Part shown: in pieces, positions 8,076 through 17,220 of the stretch
Layout of the letters: every line of letters starts with the position of its first letter
How positions within the stretch are numbered: the first letter of the stretch is position 1
Assembly (NCBI RefSeq): GCF_028737325.1
Contig: NZ_JAQZCH010000001.1
Coordinates: 186,001 to 250,000, forward strand
Direction: 5' to 3'
DNA from: Microbacterium thalli
GTDB lineage: Bacteria; Actinomycetota; Actinomycetes; Actinomycetales; Microbacteriaceae
Length of the DNA stretch: 64,000 nt
Notes under the pieces: generated by a model
What the model saw: only the letters and a program-made list of their open reading frames with translations
Databases searched by the model: none
Told to the model about the DNA's origin: nothing
Made by a program: the position numbers and the translations under genes

Positions 8076-10052
8076 CTACTGCAGTTCCGTCTCCCCCATG
8101 CGGTCCGCGTGGCGGTCGCGGCGCTTCGTCTCGCGGTCGTCGCTACGGCTCCACTGGATCGCGACCGTGATCGCGAGGATGAGGGTAGGGATCTCTCCGA
8201 TCGACCAGGCGATCCCCCCGCCGGTGTACTGGTCCTCGAGCGGGCTCGCGCCCCAGGTGCGGCCCATCGCACCGAACCACTCAGCGACGATGAGTCCCGA
8301 CTGCACCATGATCGCGATGCCGAAGAACGCGTGCATTGCCATGATGCCGATCAGCAGCAGCAGCCGGCCTGCATACGGCAGTCGGTACGGCACCGGGTCC
8401 ACGCCTACCAGTGACAGCACGAAGAGATACCCGGTGATAAGGAAGTGCGCGATCATCCACTGATGCCCGAGGTGGTCGTAGAGCGACCAGCGGAACAGGT
8501 CGGTGTAGTAGAACACCCACAACGACCCGATGAACAGCCCCGCGGCGACGAACGGGTTGGTGAGGATCCGGGCGACTGGGGAGTGCGCAGCCCAGAGGAT
8601 CCATTCGCGGCCACCGCGTGTGCCGTCGTCGCGCTTGCGAATCGCGCGGGCCGCGAGGGTGACTGGGGCCCCGGCGACCAACAGCACCGGGATCGCCATC
8701 GTGAGCAGCATGTGCCCGACCATGTGCATGCTGAACAGGTAGTCCTGGTAGACGTTGACGACGCCGCCAGTGACCCACACCAGCAGGCCCATTCCAGCGA
8801 CCCACATGATCGTGCGATATGGCGGCCACGCATCGCCACGGCGGCGCAGCCGCCGCACCCCGGCGAGGTAGAAGAACACGGCGAAGCCGGCGATGACCGC
8901 CCAGAGCAGGTCGATGTTCCACGCGGTGAACCACCGGTCGACGGTGAGCTCGGAGGGCAGCGGGGCGCCAGTGAGTCGTTCCGCTGGGGACGGATTTACC
9001 GGAAGCGGTGTGGGGTTTGGTGGGGGCGTGCGTGCGAGCGCAGCCGCGGCGCCGCTGGCCATGCCCATCACCGCCACCTCGAACACGATGAGCGTCCAGA
9101 AGGACCGGCTGCCACGGTCAGAGTCACGCATCGTTCCGACCAGGCGGGCGCGATACCAGACCCCGAAGAAACCGAGTGCGACCAGCGCAATCACTTTCAC
9201 GGCGAGGATCACACCGTAGGGCGACATCATCGCGGTCCACTCCCGCAGGCCGATCGCGGCGCGCACGGTGCCGGACACAGCCACGAGCACGAACGCGGCC
9301 AGCGCGATGCTCGAATAGCGGGCCACGACATCGGCGAGGCGGACCCGTGTGAGCACAGGACGAACCATGACGAGCAGCAGCAACCCTCCGAGCCACACCG
9401 CGGCGCCGATGACGTGCAGGATGAGCGCTGTCATTGCCTCATGGTGGAACGCATCGTCGCCGGAGTGCCCCTGCGTGCCCATCGGCACCAGAGCGGCGAC
9501 CGCGAAAACGGTTACGAGGAGGGTGCCCGGCCAGGACCGCACCGCGAACGTCAACACGGTCAGCGAGGCGCCGGCGACCGTAGTGATGAGCCAGGTGCGG
9601 CCCACCTCGGTCTCAACGAGGAACCGGCCGATCTGCGCGCCGAACACCGGTCCGGCGTCCAGCGCGGGGTTGAACACATTGACGAAGGTGAGGAACCCCG
9701 TCGCTCCGGAGGCCACGGTGAACACGGCGGCAGCGATCGAGGCAGTGTCTAGGGCGACGTCGATCTCCCGCTCCCCGGCCCGCAGAGTGAACAGGGCCGT
9801 CACGAGCACACCGACCATGCCTGCCGCGGCGAGGTTCACAATTAGTTTCGCGACCGGCAGGCCCCACCGCACGACGGGGCCAGCGTCGCCCAGCTGAAGC
9901 CCTGCCGCGCCCCCGCCGAACGCCAACCCCGCAATTAGTGCGACCAGCGCGGTCACGGCCAGGACCGTGGGGCCCGCAGCGCGGAGGGCGCGCGGACTCA
10001 ACCCGAGGACGATCACGTCCTGGTCGGTGGTACGGGTGGCTGTCGGGGTCAC
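8076..10052 (-). CDS. CopD-CtaG fusion: copper-resistance membrane protein plus cytochrome oxidase assembly domain
   Basis: 658 residues and many membrane helices. Roughly residues 1-320 match the CopD family (HHEAMTALILHVIGAAVWLGGLL, with helix His; RYSSIALAAFVLVAVSGTVRA). After a Pro-rich linker (TPPPNPTPLPVNPSP), residues ~370-640 match CtaG/caa3 assembly proteins (YLFSMHMVGHMLLTMAIPVLLV; LGHQWMIAHFLITGYLFV; MAMHAFFGIAIM; WSIGEIPTL). CopD is linked to copper movement across the membrane, and CtaG to copper insertion into cytochrome oxidase; such fusions are known in actinobacteria. Last gene of the long envelope operon, 34 bases after ccsB. A second, stand-alone CtaG is at 12927-13865, and CopC at 17959. 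Confidence 0.88.
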   Translation of the reverse strand: MTPTATRTTDQDVIVLGLSPRALRAAGPTVLAVTALVALIAGLAFGGGAAGLQLGDAGPVVRWGLPVAKLIVNLAAAGMVGVLVTALFTLRAGEREIDVALDTASIAAAVFTVASGATGFLTFVNVFNPALDAGPVFGAQIGRFLVETEVGRTWLITTVAGASLTVLTFAVRSWPGTLLVTVFAVAALVPMGTQGHSGDDAFHHEAMTALILHVIGAAVWLGGLLLLVMVRPVLTRVRLADVVARYSSIALAAFVLVAVSGTVRAAIGLREWTAMMSPYGVILAVKVIALVALGFFGVWYRARLVGTMRDSDRGSRSFWTLIVFEVAVMGMASGAAAALARTPPPNPTPLPVNPSPAERLTGAPLPSELTVDRWFTAWNIDLLWAVIAGFAVFFYLAGVRRLRRRGDAWPPYRTIMWVAGMGLLVWVTGGVVNVYQDYLFSMHMVGHMLLTMAIPVLLVAGAPVTLAARAIRKRDDGTRGGREWILWAAHSPVARILTNPFVAAGLFIGSLWVFYYTDLFRWSLYDHLGHQWMIAHFLITGYLFVLSLVGVDPVPYRLPYAGRLLLLIGIMAMHAFFGIAIMVQSGLIVAEWFGAMGRTWGASPLEDQYTGGGIAWSIGEIPTLILAITVAIQWSRSDDRETKRRDRHADRMGETELQ

Positions 10053-10086
10053 GGCGGGCTTTCGGCTCTTGCGGGGTGGACGGGGG

Positions 10087-11088
10087 TCAGCTCAGGCCGG
10101 AGTAGGCGTGGAGTCCCTTGAAGAACATGTTGACGATGGTGAAGTTGAACAGCACCGTGACGAACCCGATTATGGACAGCCAGGCCGAACGGGTGCCGCG
10201 CCAGCCCCGGGTCGCGCGAGCGTGGATATACCCGGCGTAGAGCACCCAGATCACAAAGGTCCACACCTCCTTGGTGTCGAACCCCCAATAGCGTCCCCAG
10301 GAATCGTTTGCCCAGATCGCGCCGGCGATCAGCGTGAAGGTCCAGAACACGAATCCGACGATCACGAACCGATACGCGAGGGACTCAAGTACCTCCGCAG
10401 TGGGCAGAGTCGCCAGGAACCGGGGGCCGGCCGCACGTGCGTCCTCTCGGGACGCCACAGTGGTGCGGCGCTCCCGGCGGGCCTGCAGCAACTGGGTGAC
10501 GGCGAGGCCGCAGGCAATCGCGAACAGCGCGGTGGCCAGCGACGCGACGAACACGTGGATGACCAGCCAGACACTCTTGAGCGGATCCATCAACGGGACG
10601 ACCTCGACGTAGAACGTGATCGTCGCCCCGCCCAGCAGCAGCACCACCATGCCGATCAGGAATGCGCCCAAGAAGCGGAGGTCATAGCGGCGCAGGACGA
10701 CGAGATAAACGGCGACGATCAGGACCGTGCCGGTCAACGCGAACTCGTACATGTTCGCCCACGGCACGCGTTGTGCGGAAACTCCCCGCAGGATGGTGCC
10801 GGCCAGGTGGAACAGGAACGCGAGAACCGTCAGCACCGTCCCAATCCGCGCCCACAGCAGGCGTGACCGCTGGGACGGCGGAACCCGGATATCCCCCGGC
10901 GGGACGGGCACAGGTTCCCCCACCTCGGAGTGCGCGGCCACGCCGACCAGCGCAGGCGCTCTGGCGGGGACGGAGCGTTGGGCGAGGTCGATGGTGTATG
11001 CGATGAACGCGAGCAGGTAGGTGGCGATCGCCGTCCACACCAGCAGCAGCGAGATACCGTCGAGGGAGAGCGGGTCGGGTCCGGTCAT
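10087..11088 (-). CDS. ccsB: Cytochrome c biogenesis protein CcsB/ResC (CcsA-type heme handling)
   Basis: 333 residues with about eight membrane helices. It shows the tryptophan-rich heme-handling motif of the CcmC/CcmF/CcsA family in the form WGRYWGFDTKEVW, flanked by conserved His in helices (LVIHVFVAS and YAGYIHARA). In system II it works with ResB to move heme to the outside and attach it to apocytochrome c. ResB (13862-15541) and the thiol-reducing CcdA/TlpA pair lie in the same operon, completing system II. The ATG at 11088 is followed by a polar N-terminus (TGPDPLSLDG) and then helix 1. About 176 bases separate it from lnt upstream; they contain no convincing gene. Confidence 0.92.
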   Translation of the reverse strand: MTGPDPLSLDGISLLLVWTAIATYLLAFIAYTIDLAQRSVPARAPALVGVAAHSEVGEPVPVPPGDIRVPPSQRSRLLWARIGTVLTVLAFLFHLAGTILRGVSAQRVPWANMYEFALTGTVLIVAVYLVVLRRYDLRFLGAFLIGMVVLLLGGATITFYVEVVPLMDPLKSVWLVIHVFVASLATALFAIACGLAVTQLLQARRERRTTVASREDARAAGPRFLATLPTAEVLESLAYRFVIVGFVFWTFTLIAGAIWANDSWGRYWGFDTKEVWTFVIWVLYAGYIHARATRGWRGTRSAWLSIIGFVTVLFNFTIVNMFFKGLHAYSGLS

Positions 11089-11264
11089 GGCGGGGGTTTC
11101 CTCTTCATCATCAGGGGCGGTCCGGTCGTGTGGAGGGTCAGCCTGCGTTCACTTGCAACTAGACCAGCAAGTCCACGGCGGTGCCGTCGATGTACACCTC
11201 GAAGGGCTGATTGCAGCCGAGCGCATTGCCGGTGTTGCTTGGCTGCCGATCAGGCCGCCCCGGT

Positions 11265-12923
11265 CTATGTCGCATCCCGATCTCCGATCGCTCGGGCGGC
11301 CTGTGGGCCGCGTCGCTGCTTCGGCCGCCGGTCGCTGTGGTCCGCCGTGCCACGCAGACGGCCCCGGTGTAGGAGGCCAAGCGCGCCCAGAGCGACAATT
11401 ACCGAGACAGGGAGCGTCCCGGTGACCCACGGGCCCACCACGACGGCCGGGGTGAGCCCGCTGCGCAGCGGAACGGTGGTGACCCGGTTGGCGGCGATGT
11501 CCACGCCGATGCTGTCGATGGTGGCGCCGTCTGGTGCGATGACCTGACTGGTGCCGACTGTGGAGACATTGACCACGGTGCGGCCGGTCTCGATAGCCCG
11601 CATCCGCGCGAAGGCGAGCTGCTGAATGTTCTCGTCGGTGCCGCGGAAGTCGGCGTTGTTGGTCTGGAACACATACAGCTGCGCGCCGGCGCGGGCGCTG
11701 TCCCAAATCACGGTGTCGTAGATCACGTCGAAGCAGATCGCCAGCCCCACCCCGACGTTCCCGACCTTCATCAAGGGCGGGTTAGTGCCGGGGGTGTATT
11801 CGCGTTGGATGAGGCCGACAAGGTCGGGGGCAAGGAGCTCGTAGAACCACCGGTCGGGCACGTACTCGCCGAACGGGACCGGGTTGACCTTGTCGTGCCA
11901 TTGCCGGTCCGCGGGATCCGCGGACCACAGCAGCGAGGTGTTGAACACGTCCGCGCCTCGTGTGGTGGCGGCGTTCACGAGCAGCGGCGCACCCGCGTCT
12001 CGCACCAGCCGGTCCAGCACCGCGGCGGTGGCGGAAGCTGTGAGGGGATCGGAGTCGACGGAGCCCTCGGGCCACACAATGAGGTCCATCGGCTGCCCCA
12101 TCAGCGGCTCGGTGGTGGTGGTCTGCGCGGCGAGCATGTCGCCGGGGAGGCGGTCGTCGAAGTAGCCGGCGGGGCCGTTACCCTGCACCCATCCGACGGT
12201 GAACGTGCCGGCATCCGTAGTGGGGAACTGCGGAACCGCGACGAGGAGCAGCACACCAGCCGCGGTCGAGAAGGCACCGCGCGGAAAGCGAATGCCGCCT
12301 GCGCGGAGCCACTGCAGGAGCGCGGCACAAACGGCCGCGAGGAAGAAGGATAGCCCGGTGACACCAGTCCATGACGCAAGTTGCGGCAGGGGCCCCTCGA
12401 CTTGGGTCATGCCCAGCCGCGCCCAAGGGAATCCCGAGTACGGCCATGCCCCCATCCCGACCTCGCGAGTCGCCCAGAGCCCGGCGACCAGCAGCGGAAT
12501 CCCGACCAGCTGCCCTGGCCCTCGGGCGCGGAACCGCGCGGTCCACCGGTAGGCGAGGGTGATCGGGATAGCCCCGAGTCCGAACAGCACCGCTTCCAGG
12601 CCTGCCAGCGCAATCCATGGCACCGGGCCAAGGAACTCGCCCACCCAGACCAGGTGGGTGAAGTAGAACACGACTCCGAACATCGTGCCCACCAGCAGCG
12701 CGCCGCCGATGCTGCGGCCCATCAGGGTGGCAAGGGCGAGGACGACGCTGACGAAAGCGAGCGGCCACCACCCCAGCGGCGGCGACGCGAGATCCAACGC
12801 AAGCCCGGCGGCCGCGGCGACCGGCGTCGCCGCCCACAACGGCAGCAGCGGCCTCGAGTTGGGGTTGTCCATCGACGGACGTGCCGGGGCGGCGACAGTG
12901 AGGAGGGGCGTGGTGGGGGACAT
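11265..12923 (-). CDS. lnt: Apolipoprotein N-acyltransferase
   Basis: 552 residues. Multiple N-terminal membrane helices (to about residue 225) are followed by a periplasmic nitrilase-like domain with the catalytic triad in order: Glu in IVWPEGSVDSD, Lys in WHDKVNPVPFGEYVP and Cys in GLAICFDV. A last helix follows (VTGTLPVSVIVALGALGLL). It adds the third acyl chain to the N-terminal Cys of lipoproteins. In the same operon LspA (17217) and a TlpA-like lipoprotein (16292) occur, so the island carries its own lipoprotein-maturation enzymes. The stop of ctaG lies 3 bases before its start. Confidence 0.92.
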   Translation of the reverse strand: MSPTTPLLTVAAPARPSMDNPNSRPLLPLWAATPVAAAAGLALDLASPPLGWWPLAFVSVVLALATLMGRSIGGALLVGTMFGVVFYFTHLVWVGEFLGPVPWIALAGLEAVLFGLGAIPITLAYRWTARFRARGPGQLVGIPLLVAGLWATREVGMGAWPYSGFPWARLGMTQVEGPLPQLASWTGVTGLSFFLAAVCAALLQWLRAGGIRFPRGAFSTAAGVLLLVAVPQFPTTDAGTFTVGWVQGNGPAGYFDDRLPGDMLAAQTTTTEPLMGQPMDLIVWPEGSVDSDPLTASATAAVLDRLVRDAGAPLLVNAATTRGADVFNTSLLWSADPADRQWHDKVNPVPFGEYVPDRWFYELLAPDLVGLIQREYTPGTNPPLMKVGNVGVGLAICFDVIYDTVIWDSARAGAQLYVFQTNNADFRGTDENIQQLAFARMRAIETGRTVVNVSTVGTSQVIAPDGATIDSIGVDIAANRVTTVPLRSGLTPAVVVGPWVTGTLPVSVIVALGALGLLHRGRLRGTADHSDRRPKQRRGPQAARAIGDRDAT

Positions 12924-12926
12924 CCG

Positions 12927-13865
12927 TCAGGTGTCTTTCTGGCGGAGGGTGGCGAGGTAGGTGTTGTAGGCGTCCAACTCGGGGTCGCCGTGGGTGTCGG
13001 CGTACCGGGCGGCGGCGGCGTCTCGGGCAGTGTCGTCGCGGAACCACCGGTGCATGACGAACATCAGCATCAGTAGGGTGGGGGCCTCGCCGTAGGACCA
13101 GGCGAGCCCGCCCGCGACCCGCTGGTCTTCGATCGGGTCAATCCCCAGCGCCAGCGTAGGCGCGGCGAAGTGGTCCACGAGCAGGCTGGTGGCCATCATC
13201 AGGAACACGCCGAAGAACGCGTGTAGCGCGGCTTCGGCGAACACGTCGAGAGCGCGGCCGCCGTGGCTGAGCCGGACCGGCAGCGGGTCGGCGGAGAGCA
13301 CCGGGATGGTGAACAGGATCCCCGCTACCAGGAACGCGATCTCGAGGGTGATGTGCCCTTGGGGGGTGACGAGGATGCGGTCGGCGAAGTCGGCGAGGTA
13401 GAGCCCGTAGAACGCAAGCAGATACAGCGGCAGCGCTACCCAGGGGCTCAGTGCCCACCGCGCGGCCCGGCTGCGCAGGCCGGCGTGGGCTGCGCGGAGG
13501 ACGAACCGGCCGGCGCCGTGGTGCGGAGCGGCGCGCAGCAGCAGGGTGCCGGGGGAACCGAGTACGAGCAGCGGCGGGATCGCCATCATCAGGGAGAGTT
13601 GCTGGAACATGAACACCGACAGCAGCGCATACCCGTACGCTTCGACTCCGAGCCCGGTGACCGCCGCCAGGAGGAGGCACCCCAGCAGGAAACTGACGGT
13701 GCGCCACACGGGCCAGCGACGCCCCCGCGTCCACAGCCGGATCGCGCCGATCAGGTACCCGGCGGCCAGGAGCGCGGCGAGAGTGGGTAGGACCGGGAAC
13801 GGCAGCGGCACGGGTGTCAGGAACCCGAGCAGGGTCGGCGGAGTGTCAGGAATCCACTCGTTCAC
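12927..13865 (-). CDS. Stand-alone CtaG-like cytochrome c oxidase assembly protein
   Basis: 312 residues, about seven membrane helices, matching the CtaG (caa3-type) family: FMFQQLSLMMAIPPLLVLGSP, then LLAFYGLYLADFADRI, TLEIAFLVAGILFTIPVL, and LHAFFGVFLMMATSLL before a conserved GGLAWSYGEAPTL. The C-terminus is charged and cytosolic. It is a paralogue of the C-terminal half of the 8076-10052 fusion. Its start overlaps the resB stop by four bases (ATGA), tying copper insertion into oxidase to cytochrome c maturation in one transcript. Confidence 0.9.
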   Translation of the reverse strand: MNEWIPDTPPTLLGFLTPVPLPFPVLPTLAALLAAGYLIGAIRLWTRGRRWPVWRTVSFLLGCLLLAAVTGLGVEAYGYALLSVFMFQQLSLMMAIPPLLVLGSPGTLLLRAAPHHGAGRFVLRAAHAGLRSRAARWALSPWVALPLYLLAFYGLYLADFADRILVTPQGHITLEIAFLVAGILFTIPVLSADPLPVRLSHGGRALDVFAEAALHAFFGVFLMMATSLLVDHFAAPTLALGIDPIEDQRVAGGLAWSYGEAPTLLMLMFVMHRWFRDDTARDAAAARYADTHGDPELDAYNTYLATLRQKDT

Positions 13866-15541
13866 CGCTCCCCCTCCGCGGTCTCGACCGCGTAGGCGGT
13901 CGCGTGCTGCGCGGCGAAGTCGGTGACGGCTCGGGAGAGGGCAGGATCCTCACCGCGGGCAAGTCCGGCGTACTCGACCTGCACACCCTCCGTGCTGAGC
14001 CGGGCCTTCACCCAGAGCCGGCGGCGCGGCACGAAAAGGCCGGCGAACAGCCCGAGGGTGGCGAGGATCGAGAACGCGAGCACCCAGCCGCTGCTGGGGT
14101 CGCGCTGGATCTGCAGCGACGCGAACCGCTTCACCGGATCGGTGTCGCCTGCGATCTCCCACGTGACCGTTCCCCATCCATTCGGCAGGTCCACCGTGTC
14201 GCCGAGGGTCAGTTCCAGGGAGTCGAGGCCGGTGTCGCCGCCGGTGTGCTGGGTGAGTCCGTTGACATCGAGCGTGTACACCGACCGGGGTGTGCCGTCG
14301 TCGATGCCGAGGTCCCCGCTGAACACGTTGAAGGTGATCACTGGGTTAATGACGTCGGGGTAGATCGAGGTGAACGCCCCGGAGGGCAGCACCCCTTGGG
14401 TGGGGTAGAAGAACCCGACCAGGCCGAGCTGCTCGGGCAGCCCGTCCGGGATCTTGATGATCCCCAGCGAGGTCATGTTGGAGTCCTGCGGCAGAAACGG
14501 TTGCGACTCGCTGAACACCACCTCCCCCGCCGCGTCACGGACGGTGAGGGTGGGGGCATACCCGTTGCCGAGCAGATAGATGCGGTCGCCTTGGACGGTG
14601 ATCGGATAATTCACCACCACGCTCTGCGCCTGGTCGTCTTGTCCGGGCTGGCGGATCGTGACATCGGCGGCGAAGTCGCCGGCCTGCCCCGCGCCGGGGG
14701 TGCCGGGCAGTCGGTAGGAGACCTGGAAGTCATCGAGCGTGAGCGAGTAGGGAGCAAGGCCCGTGCCGTCGATGAATCGGCCGGGGTTGAATGAGGAGTA
14801 GTCGCTGAGCGCGTTGACGAACGTGGTGCCCTCCACCACGACCCGCTGCCCGGTGTATGCGAACGACCCGCCGACCGCGACGGAGACGAGCACACCGACC
14901 AGGGCGACGTGGAAGAGCAGGTTGCCGGTCTCGCGGAGGTAGCCGCGTTCGGCCGACACCGACACCCAGCCGCGGCCGTCGTACCGCTGCACCCGGTAGC
15001 CGGCCCGGCGCAGCTGCCGCTGAGCCACCCCGATCGCCTGTTCGACAGGGTCGGAAGCCTGGCCAGCGGGAAGGGTCGCCTCCTGGTAGTCGGAGAGGCG
15101 GGACAGGCGGGCGGGGGTACGCGGGGGCTGGGAGCGGAGCGCCTTGTAGTGGTGGCGGGCGCGGGGGATGACGCAGCCGATGAGGGAGGTGAACAGCAGG
15201 AGGTAGATCGCGGAGAACCACGGCGACAGGTACACGTCGAACAGGCCGACCGCGTCCGCGAGGGCGAAGACGTCAGGGTTGTCGCGTTCCCACTGGATTA
15301 CACCGTTGGGGTCGGCGCTGCGCTGCGGGAACAGCGAGCCAGGGACGGCGGCGATCGCGAGGAACAGCAGCAGGACGATGGCGGTGCGCATGCTGGTCAG
15401 TTGCCGCCACGCCCACCGCAGCCACCCCGCCAGACCGAGCGCGGGCTGGATGATCTTGGGGCCGTCGGAGTCCGCGTGGTCTCCGGGACGAAGCGGGTCG
15501 ATCGGGTTCTCCCTGGTGGTGTCAGAGCGGGAGGGGGACAT
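13862..15541 (-). CDS. resB: Cytochrome c biogenesis protein ResB (Ccs1)
   Basis: 559 residues. Three N-terminal membrane helices (first about residues 50-72, WRQLTSMRTAIVLLLFLAIA), a fourth near residue 210, a large extracytoplasmic domain (about 235-520), and a C-terminal helix (VLAFSILATLGLFAGLFV) is the standard ResB layout. It is the partner of CcsB in system II cytochrome c synthesis, delivering heme to the CXXCH sites of apocytochromes outside the cell. It overlaps ccdA by 20 bases upstream and ctaG by four bases downstream. Confidence 0.92.
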   Translation of the reverse strand: MSPSRSDTTRENPIDPLRPGDHADSDGPKIIQPALGLAGWLRWAWRQLTSMRTAIVLLLFLAIAAVPGSLFPQRSADPNGVIQWERDNPDVFALADAVGLFDVYLSPWFSAIYLLLFTSLIGCVIPRARHHYKALRSQPPRTPARLSRLSDYQEATLPAGQASDPVEQAIGVAQRQLRRAGYRVQRYDGRGWVSVSAERGYLRETGNLLFHVALVGVLVSVAVGGSFAYTGQRVVVEGTTFVNALSDYSSFNPGRFIDGTGLAPYSLTLDDFQVSYRLPGTPGAGQAGDFAADVTIRQPGQDDQAQSVVVNYPITVQGDRIYLLGNGYAPTLTVRDAAGEVVFSESQPFLPQDSNMTSLGIIKIPDGLPEQLGLVGFFYPTQGVLPSGAFTSIYPDVINPVITFNVFSGDLGIDDGTPRSVYTLDVNGLTQHTGGDTGLDSLELTLGDTVDLPNGWGTVTWEIAGDTDPVKRFASLQIQRDPSSGWVLAFSILATLGLFAGLFVPRRRLWVKARLSTEGVQVEYAGLARGEDPALSRAVTDFAAQHATAYAVETAEGER

Positions 15542-16295
15542 TGATCACCACCTGTTGCAGGGCGGACATCAGCGCCGTCCATAACCCGGTCACCATGAGG
15601 AGTCCGAGGAGGACGAGCAGGCTGCCGCCGATGATGTTCAGGGCGCGGATGTGGCGGCGGAGAAACCCGACCGTGCGGGACGCCCACCCCCAGCCGAGGG
15701 CGAGCAGCAGGAACGGGATGCCTAATCCGAGCGAGTACGCCAGGCCGAGCAGCCCGGCGCGGGCGGGGTCGCCGAGGTTCCACGACATCGACAGGATCGC
15801 CGCAAGCGTGGGGCCGATGCAGGGGGTCCAGCCGACGCCGAGCGCGAACCCGAGCAGGGGCGCGCCGATCAGGCCGGCGCGACCCCGGATGCGGGGGCGG
15901 AGGGTGCGCTGGGAGATACCGAAGAACCCGATGAACACCAACCCGAGCAGGATGATCACGATCCCGAAGATGCGAGTGAGGATGTTCGCGTACTGCAGCA
16001 GCAGAAACCCGAACGTGCCGCCGAGGATCGTGACGGTGACGAACACCACCGTGAACCCGCCGATGAACAACGCCACCCCCACCAGCAGCCGCCTCCGCTC
16101 CCCCGCCGTGGTGCTCGCTCCAGCGGCCGACGTCGATGTGGGGCTGTGGGCGCTGGCGGCGCCGCCAAGGTAGCCAAGGTAGCCGGGAACCAGCGGTAGC
16201 ACGCACGGGGAGACGAACGAGACCAGCCCGGCGAGCACGGCGAGAGGGAGCGCCACCCATAGCGCGCCGTCCACGACCACCGAACCGGGGTTCAT
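15522..16295 (-). CDS. ccdA: CcdA: transmembrane thiol-disulfide electron transporter
   Basis: 257 residues, six helices. The two redox cysteines that define CcdA/DsbD-beta are visible: Cys31 in VSFVSPCVLPLVPGYLGYL and the second in GWTPCIGPTLAAI. It carries reducing power from cytosolic thioredoxin across the membrane, here most likely to the TlpA-like lipoprotein encoded just upstream, which keeps apocytochrome CXXCH thiols reduced. The start overlaps the tlpA stop as ATGA. A Ser/Thr-rich loop (residues ~48-65) between helices 1 and 2 is slightly long for the family. Confidence 0.93.
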   Translation of the reverse strand: MNPGSVVVDGALWVALPLAVLAGLVSFVSPCVLPLVPGYLGYLGGAASAHSPTSTSAAGASTTAGERRRLLVGVALFIGGFTVVFVTVTILGGTFGFLLLQYANILTRIFGIVIILLGLVFIGFFGISQRTLRPRIRGRAGLIGAPLLGFALGVGWTPCIGPTLAAILSMSWNLGDPARAGLLGLAYSLGLGIPFLLLALGWGWASRTVGFLRRHIRALNIIGGSLLVLLGLLMVTGLWTALMSALQQVVINVPLPL

Positions 16296-16888
16296 GAGGA
16301 CTCCGCCAGGGCGTCGTCAACGAGAGTGGACAGGATGGACGCGCTGGCCAGCTGCCCGATGACCCGTGCCGCAACCCGCCCGTCCCGGTCGAGCACGAGG
16401 GTGGTGGGGGTGGCTTGGATGGGGGTGACCTGCGCGAACGCAAGCTTGACGCGCCCGTCGTTGACGTCGATCACACTCGGGTAGGTGACGTTGTTGTCCC
16501 GCGCGAACGACAGGGCGGTGGCGGGCTGGTCGTAGGTGTTCACGCCCAGGAACGCGACGCCCTGATCCTGGTACTCCTGCCACACTTCCTCGAGCAGGGG
16601 CGCCTCGACGATGCATGGTCCGCACGCGGCGTACCAGAAGTTCACCACCAGCACCCCGCCCCGGTAGTCGTCGCTGGACACCGTCTCCCCGGTCTCGGTG
16701 ACGCCCTCGAACACCACCGGCTCACCCCGGTCGGCGGTCGGGATCTCGACGACCTGGAAGTCGCCGGCGATGTAGCCCTTCTCGTTCCCGTCCCGGTACT
16801 GCTCGGCCAGGGTGTCGTTGCTGGTGCAGCCGGTGAGCGCGATGGCTGTCAGCAGCAGCGCAGCGATGAACGGCGTGGGGCGTCTCAT
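16292..16888 (-). CDS. TlpA/ResA-like thioredoxin-fold lipoprotein
   Basis: 198 residues from the ATG at 16888. The signal peptide ends in a lipobox LTGC with lipidated Cys21, so it is membrane-anchored outside the cell. The thioredoxin domain has the active site CGPC (Cys89, Cys92) in VVNFWYAACGPCIVEAP and the cis-proline loop at QATPTTLVLDRDG. It most likely reduces apocytochrome c thiols with electrons from CcdA, whose start overlaps its stop. It is also a plausible in-operon substrate of LspA and Lnt. Confidence 0.9.
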   Translation of the reverse strand: MRRPTPFIAALLLTAIALTGCTSNDTLAEQYRDGNEKGYIAGDFQVVEIPTADRGEPVVFEGVTETGETVSSDDYRGGVLVVNFWYAACGPCIVEAPLLEEVWQEYQDQGVAFLGVNTYDQPATALSFARDNNVTYPSVIDVNDGRVKLAFAQVTPIQATPTTLVLDRDGRVAARVIGQLASASILSTLVDDALAESS

Positions 16889-17220
16889 GCGCGTTTGACC
16901 TTGATCATCGCCCCGGCGACCAGGAACACGATCGCGGCGACCGGTTGCGCGGCGGTCCAGACCGGCCCGTTGAACGGGAACGGGAATACCGGGTTCCACA
17001 GCACCGCGATCGACGCGAATACCGGCGCCCACCACCACTGCCGCGCCTGGATCGCGAACCAGCCGACAATGACGGCGAGGATCGCTGCCACGAACAGCGG
17101 CACCAGGTACCAGTCACCGCCCTGCAGCAGCGGTGCGAGGAATAGCACCGCTGCTGCGAGCAGGCTTGGTGCGAGAGCGTTGCGCTGGTACAGGGACGGC
17201 ATCCGCTTGTTGTCGGTCAC
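16885..17220 (-). CDS. Small four-helix membrane protein (DUF6804-like)
   Basis: 111 residues with four hydrophobic segments: LAPSLLAAAVLFLAPLL, YLVPLFVAAILAVIVGWFAI, WWWAPVFASIAVLWNPVF and PVAAIVFLVAGAMI, ending in a short basic tail KVKRA. It resembles the small actinobacterial family I know as DUF6804; the function is unknown. Its four-base overlaps with both tlpA and lspA show it belongs to the envelope operon. Confidence 0.7.
   Translation of the reverse strand: MTDNKRMPSLYQRNALAPSLLAAAVLFLAPLLQGGDWYLVPLFVAAILAVIVGWFAIQARQWWWAPVFASIAVLWNPVFPFPFNGPVWTAAQPVAAIVFLVAGAMIKVKRA

Noticed and set aside
7904..8272. Longer version of the ArsR protein starting at 8272
   Set aside because: The extra N-terminus is Ser/Arg nonsense overlapping the CopD-CtaG gene's stop; the ATG at 7903 gives the normal family length.
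11159..11264. End of a minus-strand frame, GCNQPFEVYIDGTAVDLLV, between ccsB and lnt
   Set aside because: The last ~20 residues look protein-like, but the frame upstream is a shadow of lnt, there is no start or Shine-Dalgarno, and no family comes to mind. Possibly a remnant, not supportable.
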